Notes: a model not told the origin generated them from the letters alone. DNA of 64,000 nucleotides from Pseudomonadota bacterium (GCA_021325355.1 JAJPHI010000009.1:310001-374000), one strand, 5' to 3'; shown: positions 53,965 through 63,185, numbered from the stretch's first letter. Numbers and translations: made by a program.

Positions 53965-55170
53965 ATGGAACTCAGCTTTTCAGCGATTGAGGAGGCGGCG
54001 GCGCGACTTCGGGGAGTGCTCAAACCGACGCCGCTGATGCGCAGCGCGACCCTCGATCGCATGTTGGGCGCACAGGTCTTCCTCAAGCCGGAGAATCTGC
54101 AGAAGACCGGCGCGTTCAAAATTCGCGGCGCCTATAATCGGATCGCGACCCTTACTGCGGAGGAGGCGAAACGCGGAGTGGTGGCGGCGTCGGCCGGAAA
54201 TCACGGTCAGGCGTTGTCCTACGCCGCCACTCTGCGCGCGGTCAAGGCGACTATCGTGATGCCGCGGACGGCGGCGATCGCAAAAATCGACGCGACGCGC
54301 GGTTATGGCAGTGAAGTGCAGCTCGTCGGGGCCGACTACCAGGAGGCGCGCGCCGCCGCCGAGGCCTTTCGCGCCCAAACCGGCGCGCTCTATGTCGACG
54401 CGTTCGACGATCCCTATGTGATCGCGGGTCAGGGCACCATCGGTCTGGAGATCGCCGACGAACTGACGCCGGATGCAGTAATCGTTCCGGTGGGCGGCGG
54501 CGGGCTCATTGCCGGTATCGCCGCAGCGCTGGCTGAGCGCGCGCCGACAACTGAGATTATCGGGGTCGAAGCCGCCGGGTCGCCGCAGCTCGGCGCCAGC
54601 ATTGCCGCGAAGGCCCCGGCGGCGATCGCCCGCCCGGTCGATACGATCGCTGACGGACTTGCCACCGGGCGCGTCGGCGCCCTGCCGTTCGCAATCATCC
54701 AGCAACGCGTCGGGCGGGTCGTTGCCGTCGACGATTTCGAGATCGGCGAGGCGGTGCTCACGATGCTCGAGCGGCTTAAGCTGGTAGCCGAAGGCGCGGG
54801 CGCGGCCGCTTTGGCCGGCGCCATCAAGCTTAAGTCCGAATTGCGGGGGCGAGTGGTGGTGATCGTGATCAGCGGCGGCAATATCGACATCAACCTGCTC
54901 GACCGCATCATCGGCTACGGTCTGGCCAAGGCCGGACGTCTGACCCGAATCACGATTGACCTGCGGGACCGACCGGGCGAGTTGCATAAGCTTCTGACCC
55001 TGATCGCACTGAGCGGCGCCAATATTCGCACGATCGAACACGACCGCATGAACCTGGACCTGCGGATCGGCAGCGCGCGCGTGACGCTCGAGCTGGAAAC
55101 GCGCGGTCCGGAACATATCCGTGAGATTCGCGCACGGCTGGTTGATGCCGAATATGTTATTTCGGCTTAG
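53965..55170 (+). CDS. ilvA: Threonine ammonia-lyase
   Basis: This PLP enzyme makes 2-oxobutyrate for isoleucine synthesis. The PLP lysine is in QKTGAFKIRGAYNRI, the SAGNHGQAL motif is intact, and VPVGGGGLIAG binds the phosphate. At 401 residues with one C-terminal ACT-like domain (ITIDLRDRPGELHKLLTLIAL), it resembles the short threonine dehydratase type. It lies 18 bases after the unknown pair. It may supply isoleucine precursors together with ilvN and ilvC at the other end of the window. Confidence 0.93.
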   Translation: MELSFSAIEEAAARLRGVLKPTPLMRSATLDRMLGAQVFLKPENLQKTGAFKIRGAYNRIATLTAEEAKRGVVAASAGNHGQALSYAATLRAVKATIVMPRTAAIAKIDATRGYGSEVQLVGADYQEARAAAEAFRAQTGALYVDAFDDPYVIAGQGTIGLEIADELTPDAVIVPVGGGGLIAGIAAALAERAPTTEIIGVEAAGSPQLGASIAAKAPAAIARPVDTIADGLATGRVGALPFAIIQQRVGRVVAVDDFEIGEAVLTMLERLKLVAEGAGAAALAGAIKLKSELRGRVVVIVISGGNIDINLLDRIIGYGLAKAGRLTRITIDLRDRPGELHKLLTLIALSGANIRTIEHDRMNLDLRIGSARVTLELETRGPEHIREIRARLVDAEYVISA

Positions 55171-55197
55171 CGGCGCGGCGTAATCGATCGGGAACCG

Positions 55198-55617
55198 TCA
55201 GGTGAACATCGCGGCGAGCCCCTTGCGACGGACCATCTTTCCCGCCGGCCGCATCTGCTGCGTCAGTTCGGCTAATCTTGCACGAAGCTGCGCCGATTTG
55301 GCGCTGTCGTCGACCGTATCGGCGGCTTCAAAGGCGCGGATCGCGTCGCGCACCGCGCGGTACATCGGCAGGGTCGGCACGTACGAGCCGCGACAGTGCG
55401 GACAATGTGAAACCACACCGGGCTGAAAATGATTGTGGGGCAGATCGAAGCCCTGACCACAATCCTTGCAGATTACGGGGATGAGCAGGGTCTGCTGCGC
55501 GGAATTGCCCGCGCGCGTCGCGTCGTCCGCAGCGGTGATCGCCGGCGGACTCGCGCCGTCGGGCTTTCGCCGAGGTTCTTCGGATGGGCTCTCTGTAGTC
55601 ACGGGTTGAACCATCAT
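55198..55617 (-). CDS. Small zinc-ribbon protein of unknown function
   Basis: Not recognised as a named family. The 139 residues hold one CxxC...CxxC zinc ribbon (VICKDCGQGFDLPHNHF and SHCPHCRGSYVP). An acidic/Pro-rich N-terminal tail comes before it, and helices follow (YRAVRDAIRAFEAAD and AQLRARLAELTQQMRP). The two adjacent ATGs at 55617 and 55614 are both plausible starts. It is convergent with ilvA. Confidence 0.72.
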   Translation of the reverse strand: MMVQPVTTESPSEEPRRKPDGASPPAITAADDATRAGNSAQQTLLIPVICKDCGQGFDLPHNHFQPGVVSHCPHCRGSYVPTLPMYRAVRDAIRAFEAADTVDDSAKSAQLRARLAELTQQMRPAGKMVRRKGLAAMFT

Positions 55618-56006
55618 ATTCTATCGCGCGAGCCGTGTCGTATCGCTCAGGCTGTAAATCGCAGAGGCCTGTAACCGTGCGTTCTCGGCGTTTACCGTTA
55701 TCGGTCCTGCAACATGGTTGCGTTTCAGAAACGGCATCGATCAAGGGCTCAAACGACGCGGGTAAGAAACCAAGGCAAAGATGCACGGCGCCACAAAATT
55801 GTCATCCTGAGCGATAAAACTGCTTATAACCTAGAGTAGACAATAATCGCTGAACTTGACCGAAAATAGTCACTCTTTAGAGCTTTGCTCTTCAGGCTTC
55901 CAATTGCATCAATCGTTAGGTGTCTGGCACGCGCATTGGATATAGTACCTAGCGCAGGCCTTTGCGATTGGTTACGCGATAGCGCCGGCAAGTCAGGGGG
56001 TACGGT
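55618..56006. other. 389-base gene-free stretch, AT-richer than its surroundings
   Basis: No convincing coding frame was seen. The centre (about 55790-55870) is noticeably AT-rich, holding runs such as CTTATAACCTAGAGTAGACAA. It separates the minus-strand zinc-ribbon gene from the plus-strand receiver gene, so it should hold promoters for both. A possible sigma-54 element (55925-55940) is the only specific site I can name. No repeat, tRNA or clear terminator hairpin is evident. Confidence 0.6.
55925..55940 (+). promoter_or_regulatory. Possible sigma-54-type promoter for the receiver gene
   Basis: TGGCAC-GCGCA-TTGGA resembles the consensus TGGCACG-N4-TTGCA with the correct spacing and a single change at the -12 C. 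A TATAGT hexamer overlaps downstream (55941-55946) and may be a sigma-70 alternative. The receiver ATG is about 66 bases further on. Confidence 0.3.
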
Positions 56007-56468
56007 ATGGGGTCGGCTGATGGTCGGTTCTCTCCGGAGCTTGGCGCCAGGGTATTCCTCGTCGAGGATAATCGCGAGCACGCCTTTATCGCCGTAACCG
56101 TGATTAATCAACTTCTCGGCGAAGACAGCGAGGTTGTGGTGGCGGAAAGCGCCGACGACGCGATTGGCCTCATCGAGCAGTTTACCGAGCAGGACCATCC
56201 TGATCTGCTCCTGGTGGACCTGCGGCTGCCGCAAAACGGCGGTTTTGCGGTCCTCAACGCCGCGCGCGCGAATCGCGCCTGCGCCAAGATTCCGGCCCTC
56301 GTAATCACCAGCTCGCTCTACGACCACGATATCGCGCGCAGCTACGAGTTGGGCGCCGACGCCGTGCTCTGCAAGCCGCTCTCACGCGCCAACCTGCGTG
56401 AGGAACTGGTGCGCCTCGGCAAGCTTCCACCTGACGAGTCTTCCCCCAATCTCGTCCGTCGCCACTAG
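56007..56468 (+). CDS. Orphan response-regulator receiver protein
   Basis: A single CheY-like receiver domain makes up nearly all of the 153 residues. The acid pocket Glu20-Asp21 (FLVEDN), phosphoryl-acceptor Asp71 (LLVDLRLP), Thr/Ser switch (VITSSLYD) and Lys123 (CKPLS) are all present. There is no output domain and no histidine kinase neighbour, so the partner is unknown. The ATG at 56007 has a weak ribosome-binding site. It could be a shuttle in a phosphorelay or a stand-alone regulator. Confidence 0.92.
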   Translation: MGSADGRFSPELGARVFLVEDNREHAFIAVTVINQLLGEDSEVVVAESADDAIGLIEQFTEQDHPDLLLVDLRLPQNGGFAVLNAARANRACAKIPALVITSSLYDHDIARSYELGADAVLCKPLSRANLREELVRLGKLPPDESSPNLVRRH

Positions 56469-56589
56469 CCTTCCGGCGGCCCGCTTCGCCGTCGCCGGAC
56501 GAGTTGGCGTGATACGCTCGACCTGACGAGCTCGCGCGCGGCAAAATCGAGGTGGCGATTTCTTCGTCTTCGATACAGGATTGCGTGCG

Positions 56590-57117
56590 ATGCAGATAAG
56601 ACTGAATCTCTTTCATCGCTTTGGGCTCGCGGCGTGTGCTCCGATTTTTCTTGCGGTCCTGGCGGCGTCAGCACGTGCGGCTGATTCGCCGGCCGCGGTG
56701 GTCAAGAGCGAGAATGTGACGGTAAAGGTCATGCTGGGGAGCGGCGCGGCGGCGGCTGGCGGCAGGCTACCCGTCGTCGTCAACTTCAGCGTGGCGCCCG
56801 GATGGCATATCTACGGAGCGCCCTTGCCTCCGGACTTCACTGTGACAAGGGTGAACTTCGATAAGGAGATAGTCGGTCAACAATCCCTCACGTTCCCGCC
56901 GCCCACGCCGCTTAAGTTCGCCGCACTTAACCAAACCTACCCGGTTTATCAGGGCAATTTCGCAGCGAGCGGCGCCGTAACGCTGAAACCGACGATCAGC
57001 GCCGGTCCGCATGAACTGAAGGGCAACGTCGAGTTTCAGGAGTGCAATGATCTCGAATGCAAGATGCCGCAGTCGCTGCCCTTTGCGATCCCGCTTAACG
57101 TGCGCCAAGCGCGCTAA
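56590..57117 (+). CDS. Stand-alone DsbD alpha-domain-like periplasmic protein
   Basis: After a signal peptide (about 1-30, ending ASARA) there is a beta-sandwich like the N-terminal domain of DsbD. The redox cysteines are Cys152 and Cys157 in QECNDLECKMPQSLPF, the spacing seen in DsbD alpha domains. It could accept electrons from the DsbD-like membrane protein at 31393-32616, which lacks this domain, and pass them to periplasmic targets. The ATG at 56590 is favoured over the TTG at 56581. The lytic-transglycosylase-like gene starts 12 bases after its stop. Confidence 0.8.
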   Translation: MQIRLNLFHRFGLAACAPIFLAVLAASARAADSPAAVVKSENVTVKVMLGSGAAAAGGRLPVVVNFSVAPGWHIYGAPLPPDFTVTRVNFDKEIVGQQSLTFPPPTPLKFAALNQTYPVYQGNFAASGAVTLKPTISAGPHELKGNVEFQECNDLECKMPQSLPFAIPLNVRQAR

Positions 57118-57128
57118 GTCCTGAACGT

Positions 57129-59078
57129 TTGGCTATTGTGCCGCGGCAATCGCGCCAGTCGTTGCGGGCGTTTGCGCTCGCCCTCGCGCTGATGGCGCCT
57201 GGGGCCAGATGTGCGCGCGCTGCAACCGTAACCATCCCCTTGACTATCGACTATGAGACACTGACGGCAGCCCTGAAGCATCAGCTATACGTCGGTCCCG
57301 GTGGACGCGCGGATTTCTGGAACGGCGCGGACGCCTGCCAGTATCTCTACGGGACCTACCCGCGATTTTTTCAACGGTCCGGCACGCTCGAGTTCGAAAC
57401 GAGCGCCGATCTCAGCCTTGGGATCGGCGTCGGCGGCAATTGTGTCGCGCCGGTCGGATGGTCGGGACTAATCGATGTCGATCTCCAGGGATATATCGGC
57501 GGTGACCTGGTGATCCGCTTTCGCGCGACCGATCTGAACCTTTACAAGCCCGACCACGAAAAGAGTCTCCTGGTGGGACGGGGTTTTGATCTGATCAAGG
57601 GGAACCTGATCCCGCGCCTGGAGACGTTCAGTTACGATCTTCGCCCAGCGCTCGATCAATTGCGGACACTCGCCCAGATGGCAGCCGCCCCCGACGCCGC
57701 CGCCACTATCAGCCATGCGCTCGCGGGATTGCGTCCCTTGCCGGCGGTCGTTCCCGAAGCCGATTCGTTACGCGTAACGCTCGAACTCGCGGTTCCGACG
57801 ACGGCGCCGACGCCGACGGTCTCGAGTGCGCCGCTCAGCCAAGCGGATCTGGCGGCGTGGCAGACCACGCTCGACAACTGGGATGCCTTCATGGTCTTCG
57901 CGATCGAGCAGATGGGCGGGACGGTGGCGGATCCCGCGGTGCGCCAACAATTGCTCGATGTCTTGCTCGATGGTCGTTACCGTCTGGTCGCCGCACTCAG
58001 TCAGCCGCAGCCGCGCAGCGGACCGGATCCGGTGCGGTTGCTCTTTCTCGACGAATGGAGCCGCTTTCGCGATATCGTTCGCAGCGCCGCCGCCCAGGGC
58101 CTGCTGAAGGATCGCGCGTTGGAATTTCTTTCCTTCATCTCGGCCGGGGACGCGCTGTTCGCGCTGGATCAGGCGGCACCGGCGCTCGGCCTGCGGATTT
58201 CCGCAGATGATTTGCGGCGGCTGGCCCGCGTAATGGCGCCGCAATTCACGGCCGATCCCCTGGCCTTCAGCTACGACGAAGATCCCGCGCTGCAGAAGAT
58301 GTTCGGGGTGATGCCGCCGCTCGAGACGCCCGGTCCGCTCGCCCTGCCGTCCGCCCCTGCGGAACCGCGCACGCCAACGGCAACGGCGACGCCACAGTCA
58401 CATTCGGATCTGGAGGTGCCGTCCTGGTGGGGCGCAGCCCCAGCCGATGCCGCCGAGGCCTCTTTGACGACGCAACTGTATAACCTGGGCATGACGCTCA
58501 AAGGAGTCGTGGTGAACGCCGGCAACGTCGTCGATTACAAGCGGGCGATTCAGAGCCTGCTCAACCTCGCCGCCACCTACGTTCTGGGTCAAAGCGACCC
58601 TTCGCCGGCAATCCGACAACCATATCTGCTGATTGTCAAAAGTGCGGCGTGGCAGGAGAGCTGCTGGCGCCAGTTTGTGCGCCGCGACGGTCGCGTCCGC
58701 TTTCTCGAGTCGTCCAGCGGCGATATTGGCCTGATGCAGGTGAACAAACACATCTGGCGCGGCTTTTACAGCCTGCCGCGACTCGAATGGGATATCGTGT
58801 ATAACGCGAGCGCCGGCGACCAGATTCTCAAGCGACTGATGGACAGCGAAATCGCACGTAATGCGGGACGCGCGCAGTCTGCCGCCGTCGCACGCTCAGT
58901 TTACGCGGCTTACAACGGCGGCCCGGCCGCGCACGATCGCTGGCGGCGGGCGCACGAAACCTCACTCGAGCGGCAGATCGACCAGGCCTTTTGGCAAAAG
59001 TACCAGGCGGTACGCGCCGGCCAATCGTTCGACATTCTGGACTGCGCGACCCACTGGTCGACCACGCCCGGCCATTAA
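57129..59078 (+). CDS. Periplasmic lytic-transglycosylase-like protein
   Basis: The 649-residue protein has a signal segment (LALALMAPGARCARA). A long N-terminal region of unknown fold starts around residue 35. The C-terminal SLT-like domain spans about 500-620. Its motifs are AWQESCWRQF (with the likely catalytic Glu), GDIGLMQVN and YAAYNGGPAAH, the pattern of Slt-type lysozymes. It should cleave peptidoglycan or remodel it. The TTG at 57129 is 12 bases after the DsbD alpha-like gene; a GTG at 57138 is another start. Its TAA stop shares bases with the CoA-transferase stop. Confidence 0.8.
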   Translation: MAIVPRQSRQSLRAFALALALMAPGARCARAATVTIPLTIDYETLTAALKHQLYVGPGGRADFWNGADACQYLYGTYPRFFQRSGTLEFETSADLSLGIGVGGNCVAPVGWSGLIDVDLQGYIGGDLVIRFRATDLNLYKPDHEKSLLVGRGFDLIKGNLIPRLETFSYDLRPALDQLRTLAQMAAAPDAAATISHALAGLRPLPAVVPEADSLRVTLELAVPTTAPTPTVSSAPLSQADLAAWQTTLDNWDAFMVFAIEQMGGTVADPAVRQQLLDVLLDGRYRLVAALSQPQPRSGPDPVRLLFLDEWSRFRDIVRSAAAQGLLKDRALEFLSFISAGDALFALDQAAPALGLRISADDLRRLARVMAPQFTADPLAFSYDEDPALQKMFGVMPPLETPGPLALPSAPAEPRTPTATATPQSHSDLEVPSWWGAAPADAAEASLTTQLYNLGMTLKGVVVNAGNVVDYKRAIQSLLNLAATYVLGQSDPSPAIRQPYLLIVKSAAWQESCWRQFVRRDGRVRFLESSSGDIGLMQVNKHIWRGFYSLPRLEWDIVYNASAGDQILKRLMDSEIARNAGRAQSAAVARSVYAAYNGGPAAHDRWRRAHETSLERQIDQAFWQKYQAVRAGQSFDILDCATHWSTTPGH

Positions 59079-61540
59079 CGGGCAGCGGGCCAGCGGTCAG
59101 TTTCTTCCCAGTGAATGATCCGACGCTCGCGCAGAAGGGCGATCTGCTCGTCGGAGTAGCCAAGCTCGCGCATCACGAGCGTCGTGTGTTCACCGGGAAA
59201 TGCGCCATGCCGCAGACGGGGCGGCAGACCCGCGAAATTGACGATCTCACCGTGGCGCAGATACTTGCCGAAGCGCGGGCTCTCCACTTCCGCAGTGAGA
59301 CCGATCGCCGACGCCTGCGGATGAGTCTCGAAGAAGGTGCCGACGTCCTGGTCGGCGCGGACACAGGCGACGCCTGCGGCCGTGAGCAGCGATTCCCATT
59401 CATCGGCGGTGCGCAGAGTGAACAACTGCGTCAACTCGGCGGCCAGTTCGCGATCGTGCGTGGTCCGCGCGTCGGAATCGACGAACCGCGCATCGTGCAG
59501 CAACTCCTCCCGCGTCGTACGGCAGAACGTCTGCCATTCGCGGTCGTTCAGACAGGCGAGAAACACCCATCCCTCCCGCGTCCTGTACAGGCGGTAGAGC
59601 GCGTGCAGGCCGTAGCAATCCGCGTCCGGCAGTGCATAGGGCGGACGACCCGGGTAGTCGTACGCCTCGTCCGCGTTGGCCCAAGCATTCGCCTGCAGCA
59701 TCGTGACTTCGACTGCTTGGCCCCGACCGGTGCGCGAGCGGGCCATCAGCGCGAGCATGATACTGGTGGCGACGGCCTGCGAGGTATTCGGATCGGGATT
59801 GGCTTCGTTGGCGCGCATCAGGAGCCGCGAGGTCTCCTTGATTTCGTCGAGCGTCATCGGCTGATCGGCGGGCGGCGGATTGGCGCTGCCGGCTTGACGC
59901 AAGGCTCCGCCGAGCAGAGCACCGGGAATCGGATGAGCGCCGGGACGGCGTGAATGCGGTCCGCTCGAGCCGTACGCGCCGACATAGACATGAATCAGCC
60001 GGGGATTCAGCCGTCGGCACGAGTCCCAATCGATGCCGAGACGCTGCGGCGCGCCGGGGCGGAAGTTATGCAGGAGGACATCGGCGCGTCGGATGAGCTG
60101 ATGCACGATGGTCTGGCCTTCGCTGCTCTGGAGATTGACCTGGATCGCTTCCTTGCCGGTATAATTCTTGAGGTTGATGAGCGCCATTCCGCCGGTGCTG
60201 ATGGTCTGTTCGCGCTCCGGCGTCGCGTCGATTTTAATGACCCGCATGCCCATGTCGGCAAGCATCGCGGCGGCGTAGGGCCCGGCGATAACCATCGAAA
60301 AGTCGAGTAGCAGCAGGCCCTCGAGCGGCCGCTTCGATGGCGGTCCGGCGGCGACGGCGCGCTCGGGTCCGGTCGGCGCCTTCGCAGCTCTTGGCGAAAG
60401 ATGCCGCCCGAGGACTTCAGCAGTATGTTGCCCCAGCTCCGGCGCCGGGTCCCTCACTGCGCCGGGTGTCTCGCTCAGACGCGCCAGTACGCCGAGCGTC
60501 GTGAGCTTGCCGACGCGCGGGTCATCGATAGTGACTGCGTGACCATTGTGCAGAAACTGCGGATGGCGCATGCCGTCGACGGCGTAGGAGAACGGCTCGG
60601 CCGCAATATTGGCGTCGGCTACGTAGAGCTCCATCCATTCGGCGAGGGTGCGCTCCTGCATCCGGGTGAGCATCAGGTCGCGCAACGCCTCGCGCGCCTC
60701 CGGGGTCATCGCGGGCGCATGTTGGAAAGGCTCCTCGTCCAATACCCAACCGAGACCGACGGCTTTCAGATAAGCACGGAAGAGCCGATCCATGAGGTTG
60801 GCGTGCTGGATCCACCGCCCGTCTTTGGTGCGCGCCGGGATGTACTGGAGCATCGGCAGCCGCAGCATCGCGCCGAGCACGTCCGGCGGATAGCGTTTGG
60901 GGTCCTGGCGGGCAAACTGGCGCAGCGTCAAACCCGCCAGATCGTAGCAAATTGTGCCTTGAAGAAGGCTGGTCTGAAGCCACACGCCGCGCGCCTTCGG
61001 CTCCGGCTGAATCAGCGCCGCGAGGATGCCTCGGACGATCGCTTGGCTGGCCGCCCACGTGGCCACCTGGACCGCGCTGTAGGCCGGGCCGGGCCGGTTC
61101 ATCTGCCCCTCGAAGCCCTGCATCCGTCCGGCTTTCGCGGCGACGACGCCTTCGTAACCGGCGACCTGGCTGAGCGGGCCGTGCTGTCCCCATCCGCTGA
61201 TCGAGCCATAAACGAGCGACGGATTGATGGCCGCGAGGGTCGGGTAGTCGATACCCAGGCGGGCGGTGACGCCCGGGCGAAAAGCTTCGATCACCACATC
61301 GGCGGCGGCCGCGAGGCGCTGCGCCTCAGCGCGGCCTCCGACCGTCTTCAAATCGAGCACGACGCTTTTCTTGCCACGGTTCCAGGCGATCCACGCGGGA
61401 TGGCTGCGGAAGGGATCGCCGGTCGGCGGTTCGATTTTGACGACTTCGGCGCCGAAATCCGCCAGGACTGCAGTGGCCAGCCCGCCGGCCATTCCCCACG
61501 TAAAATCCAGCACGCGCAGTCCGTCGCAAGGTCCCGTCAT
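59075..61540 (-). CDS. Tandem family III (CaiB/BaiF) CoA-transferase
   Basis: Two family III CoA-transferase domains are fused: about 1-400 (LDFTWGMAGGLATAVLADF) and about 405-821 (LLLLDFSMVIAGPYAAAMLADMG). At the position where formyl-CoA transferase has its catalytic Asp, the first half has Thr161 (ATWAASQ). The second half keeps an Asp in NPDPNTSQ followed by SIMLALMARSRTGRGQ. The C half may therefore be the active one. Substrates are unknown. It heads a minus-strand catabolic group of 2-hydroxyacid dehydrogenase, carboxymuconolactone-like protein and acyl-CoA dehydrogenase. Confidence 0.88.
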   Translation of the reverse strand: MTGPCDGLRVLDFTWGMAGGLATAVLADFGAEVVKIEPPTGDPFRSHPAWIAWNRGKKSVVLDLKTVGGRAEAQRLAAAADVVIEAFRPGVTARLGIDYPTLAAINPSLVYGSISGWGQHGPLSQVAGYEGVVAAKAGRMQGFEGQMNRPGPAYSAVQVATWAASQAIVRGILAALIQPEPKARGVWLQTSLLQGTICYDLAGLTLRQFARQDPKRYPPDVLGAMLRLPMLQYIPARTKDGRWIQHANLMDRLFRAYLKAVGLGWVLDEEPFQHAPAMTPEAREALRDLMLTRMQERTLAEWMELYVADANIAAEPFSYAVDGMRHPQFLHNGHAVTIDDPRVGKLTTLGVLARLSETPGAVRDPAPELGQHTAEVLGRHLSPRAAKAPTGPERAVAAGPPSKRPLEGLLLLDFSMVIAGPYAAAMLADMGMRVIKIDATPEREQTISTGGMALINLKNYTGKEAIQVNLQSSEGQTIVHQLIRRADVLLHNFRPGAPQRLGIDWDSCRRLNPRLIHVYVGAYGSSGPHSRRPGAHPIPGALLGGALRQAGSANPPPADQPMTLDEIKETSRLLMRANEANPDPNTSQAVATSIMLALMARSRTGRGQAVEVTMLQANAWANADEAYDYPGRPPYALPDADCYGLHALYRLYRTREGWVFLACLNDREWQTFCRTTREELLHDARFVDSDARTTHDRELAAELTQLFTLRTADEWESLLTAAGVACVRADQDVGTFFETHPQASAIGLTAEVESPRFGKYLRHGEIVNFAGLPPRLRHGAFPGEHTTLVMRELGYSDEQIALLRERRIIHWEETDRWPAAR

Positions 61541-61569
61541 CGGCGATGCTCCCGCTAGCGAAAATGAAC

Positions 61570-62583
61570 TCAGCCCGACGCCCTCTGCTGGCGCGGATGA
61601 TCGAGCGCCGCCGGATTCGCGACGCGGATCGGCTTGCCCTCGACGAAGGCGGCCACGGCCTCGAGCGTGTCGGTGTAGAAGGCGCGCAGCGTCTCCCGCG
61701 TCACATAACCGAGATGGGGCGTCAGGGTGACATTGTCCATCGCGCGAAAGGGATGATCGGGTGGTGGCGGCTCCTCGTCAAAGACGTCGAGGCCGGCGCC
61801 GGCGATGCGCCCTTCGCTGAGGGCTTTGCGCAGGTCTGATTCGACGACGATAGGGCCGCGCGAAGTGTTGATGAGATACGCCGTCGGGCGCATCAACCCG
61901 AGCTCGCGCGCGGTGACGAGGCCGCGTGTGCGATCACTGAGCCGCACGTGAATCGAGACGATGTCCGAGAGGCGGAAAAGGTCGTCCTTCGATACCCATT
62001 TTGCGCCGGATGCCTCCGTGGCCTCAGGCGTCAGATTCTGGCTCCACGCGATTACCGACATGTCAAAGGCGCGCGCGTAGTGAGCCATCCGCTTGCCGAT
62101 GGTCCCCAGACCGAGGAGGCCCAGGGTGCGACCGGCAAGGTTGATACCGATCGTGCTTTGCCATCCGCCCGCACGCATCCGTCGATCCTCGAGGCTCATG
62201 TGCCGCACGGTGGCAATCATCAGGCCCCAGGTCAGCTCGGGCGTCGCCGTCAGGATTTGCCGATAGAGCGGATTCGACAGATTCCAACCCGAGACCACGA
62301 CGCCATGGTCGGTGGCCGCCTCCATGTCGAGGTTGGGCAATGATGCGCCGATGATCGTCACCAGTTTCAGGTTCGGCAGCCGCTCGAACAGGCTGCGCGG
62401 CATGCTCATCCGCTCGCGAATCGTGCACAGGACGTCGAACGGCTGCAGCACGGCCGCCGCTTCGCTCGCCGCAAGATGACGATTGAAGACACTGATTTCC
62501 GCCCGACCCTTGAGCACCGACCAGTCGGCCGATTCGAGCGCGACGTTGGCGTAATCGTCGAGCAGCGCAACGCGGAGCATCAC
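61570..62583 (-). CDS. D-2-hydroxyacid dehydrogenase
   Basis: The 337-residue NAD-dependent enzyme has the Rossmann motif LGLLGLGTIGKRMA. The catalytic Arg is in INTSRGPI, the Glu in DVFDEEPPPPDHPF and the His in TPHLGYV. It should reduce a 2-oxo acid or oxidise a 2-hydroxy acid. Its place between the CoA-transferase and the carboxymuconolactone-like gene suggests a role in the same degradation route. The substrate is not predictable. Confidence 0.9.
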   Translation of the reverse strand: MMLRVALLDDYANVALESADWSVLKGRAEISVFNRHLAASEAAAVLQPFDVLCTIRERMSMPRSLFERLPNLKLVTIIGASLPNLDMEAATDHGVVVSGWNLSNPLYRQILTATPELTWGLMIATVRHMSLEDRRMRAGGWQSTIGINLAGRTLGLLGLGTIGKRMAHYARAFDMSVIAWSQNLTPEATEASGAKWVSKDDLFRLSDIVSIHVRLSDRTRGLVTARELGLMRPTAYLINTSRGPIVVESDLRKALSEGRIAGAGLDVFDEEPPPPDHPFRAMDNVTLTPHLGYVTRETLRAFYTDTLEAVAAFVEGKPIRVANPAALDHPRQQRASG

Positions 62584-62598
62584 GGTGTCGGCCGCGGG

Positions 62599-63153
62599 TT
62601 ATTTTCGGGCGCCCGGCAGGTAGTCATCGAGTGGGACGCCGAAGCTATTGAGGGCCCACGAGACCATGTTGTATTGACCGATCGTGAAGACCACGTCCAT
62701 CAACTGCTCGGTGTTGTAGCGCTGCGCCAGCGTGTTCCAGGTCGCGTCGGCAACACATGAGTCGTTGAACAAATCATCGGCGGCCTGCAGCAGCGCGGCG
62801 TCGTGTGTATTCCATCCGGCGCTCGGCCCCTGGCGGATACGTTCGATCTCATCATCGGTGAGGCCCGCGGCCTTGCCGATGCGCACGTGCTGCTCGAATT
62901 CGTACGGAGCCTGGTTGAGCCATCCGATGCGCAGGATGATGATCTCGCGTTCGCGCGGCGCGAGAGTCTGCTGATCGGACAAGATATAGTTCGCGAACCT
63001 GCCCCAGGCGCGGACGAGCCGCGGATGCTGCATCAGGACGCGGAAGATGTTGACCACCTTGCCGTTGACCTGGGTCCGTTCGCCGATTTGGCGATCTTCG
63101 GGGCTGAGCGTCGAGAAATCGCGGAAGGGGATGCGTTGCTTGCGTTCGACCAT
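62599..63153 (-). CDS. Carboxymuconolactone decarboxylase/AhpD-fold protein
   Basis: The 184-residue all-helical AhpD-like protein has the helix QTLAPREREIIILRIGWL that marks this family. It lacks the redox CxxC of AhpD, so it is not a peroxidase reductase of that kind. A decarboxylase or dehydrating function on ring-cleavage products is typical of relatives. It lies 32 bases after the acyl-CoA dehydrogenase gene. Confidence 0.85.
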   Translation of the reverse strand: MVERKQRIPFRDFSTLSPEDRQIGERTQVNGKVVNIFRVLMQHPRLVRAWGRFANYILSDQQTLAPREREIIILRIGWLNQAPYEFEQHVRIGKAAGLTDDEIERIRQGPSAGWNTHDAALLQAADDLFNDSCVADATWNTLAQRYNTEQLMDVVFTIGQYNMVSWALNSFGVPLDDYLPGARK

Positions 63154-63185
63154 CGTCGTAGTTCCTTGTCGGCTGAATCGCCCTG

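Noticed and set aside
53980-55116. Minus-strand frame of 378 codons opposite ilvA
   Set aside because: No recognisable domain; ilvA is intact with all its motifs on the plus strand.
55885-56097. Plus-strand frame overlapping the receiver start
   Set aside because: Out of frame with the receiver gene and without conserved features; explained by chance.
60401-61558. Plus-strand frame of 385 codons opposite the CoA-transferase
   Set aside because: Antisense shadow with no motifs; the CoA-transferase is clear.
62599-63153. AhpD peroxidase-reductase assignment for the carboxymuconolactone-like protein
   Set aside because: The redox CxxC of AhpD is absent, so only the fold-level family name is justified.
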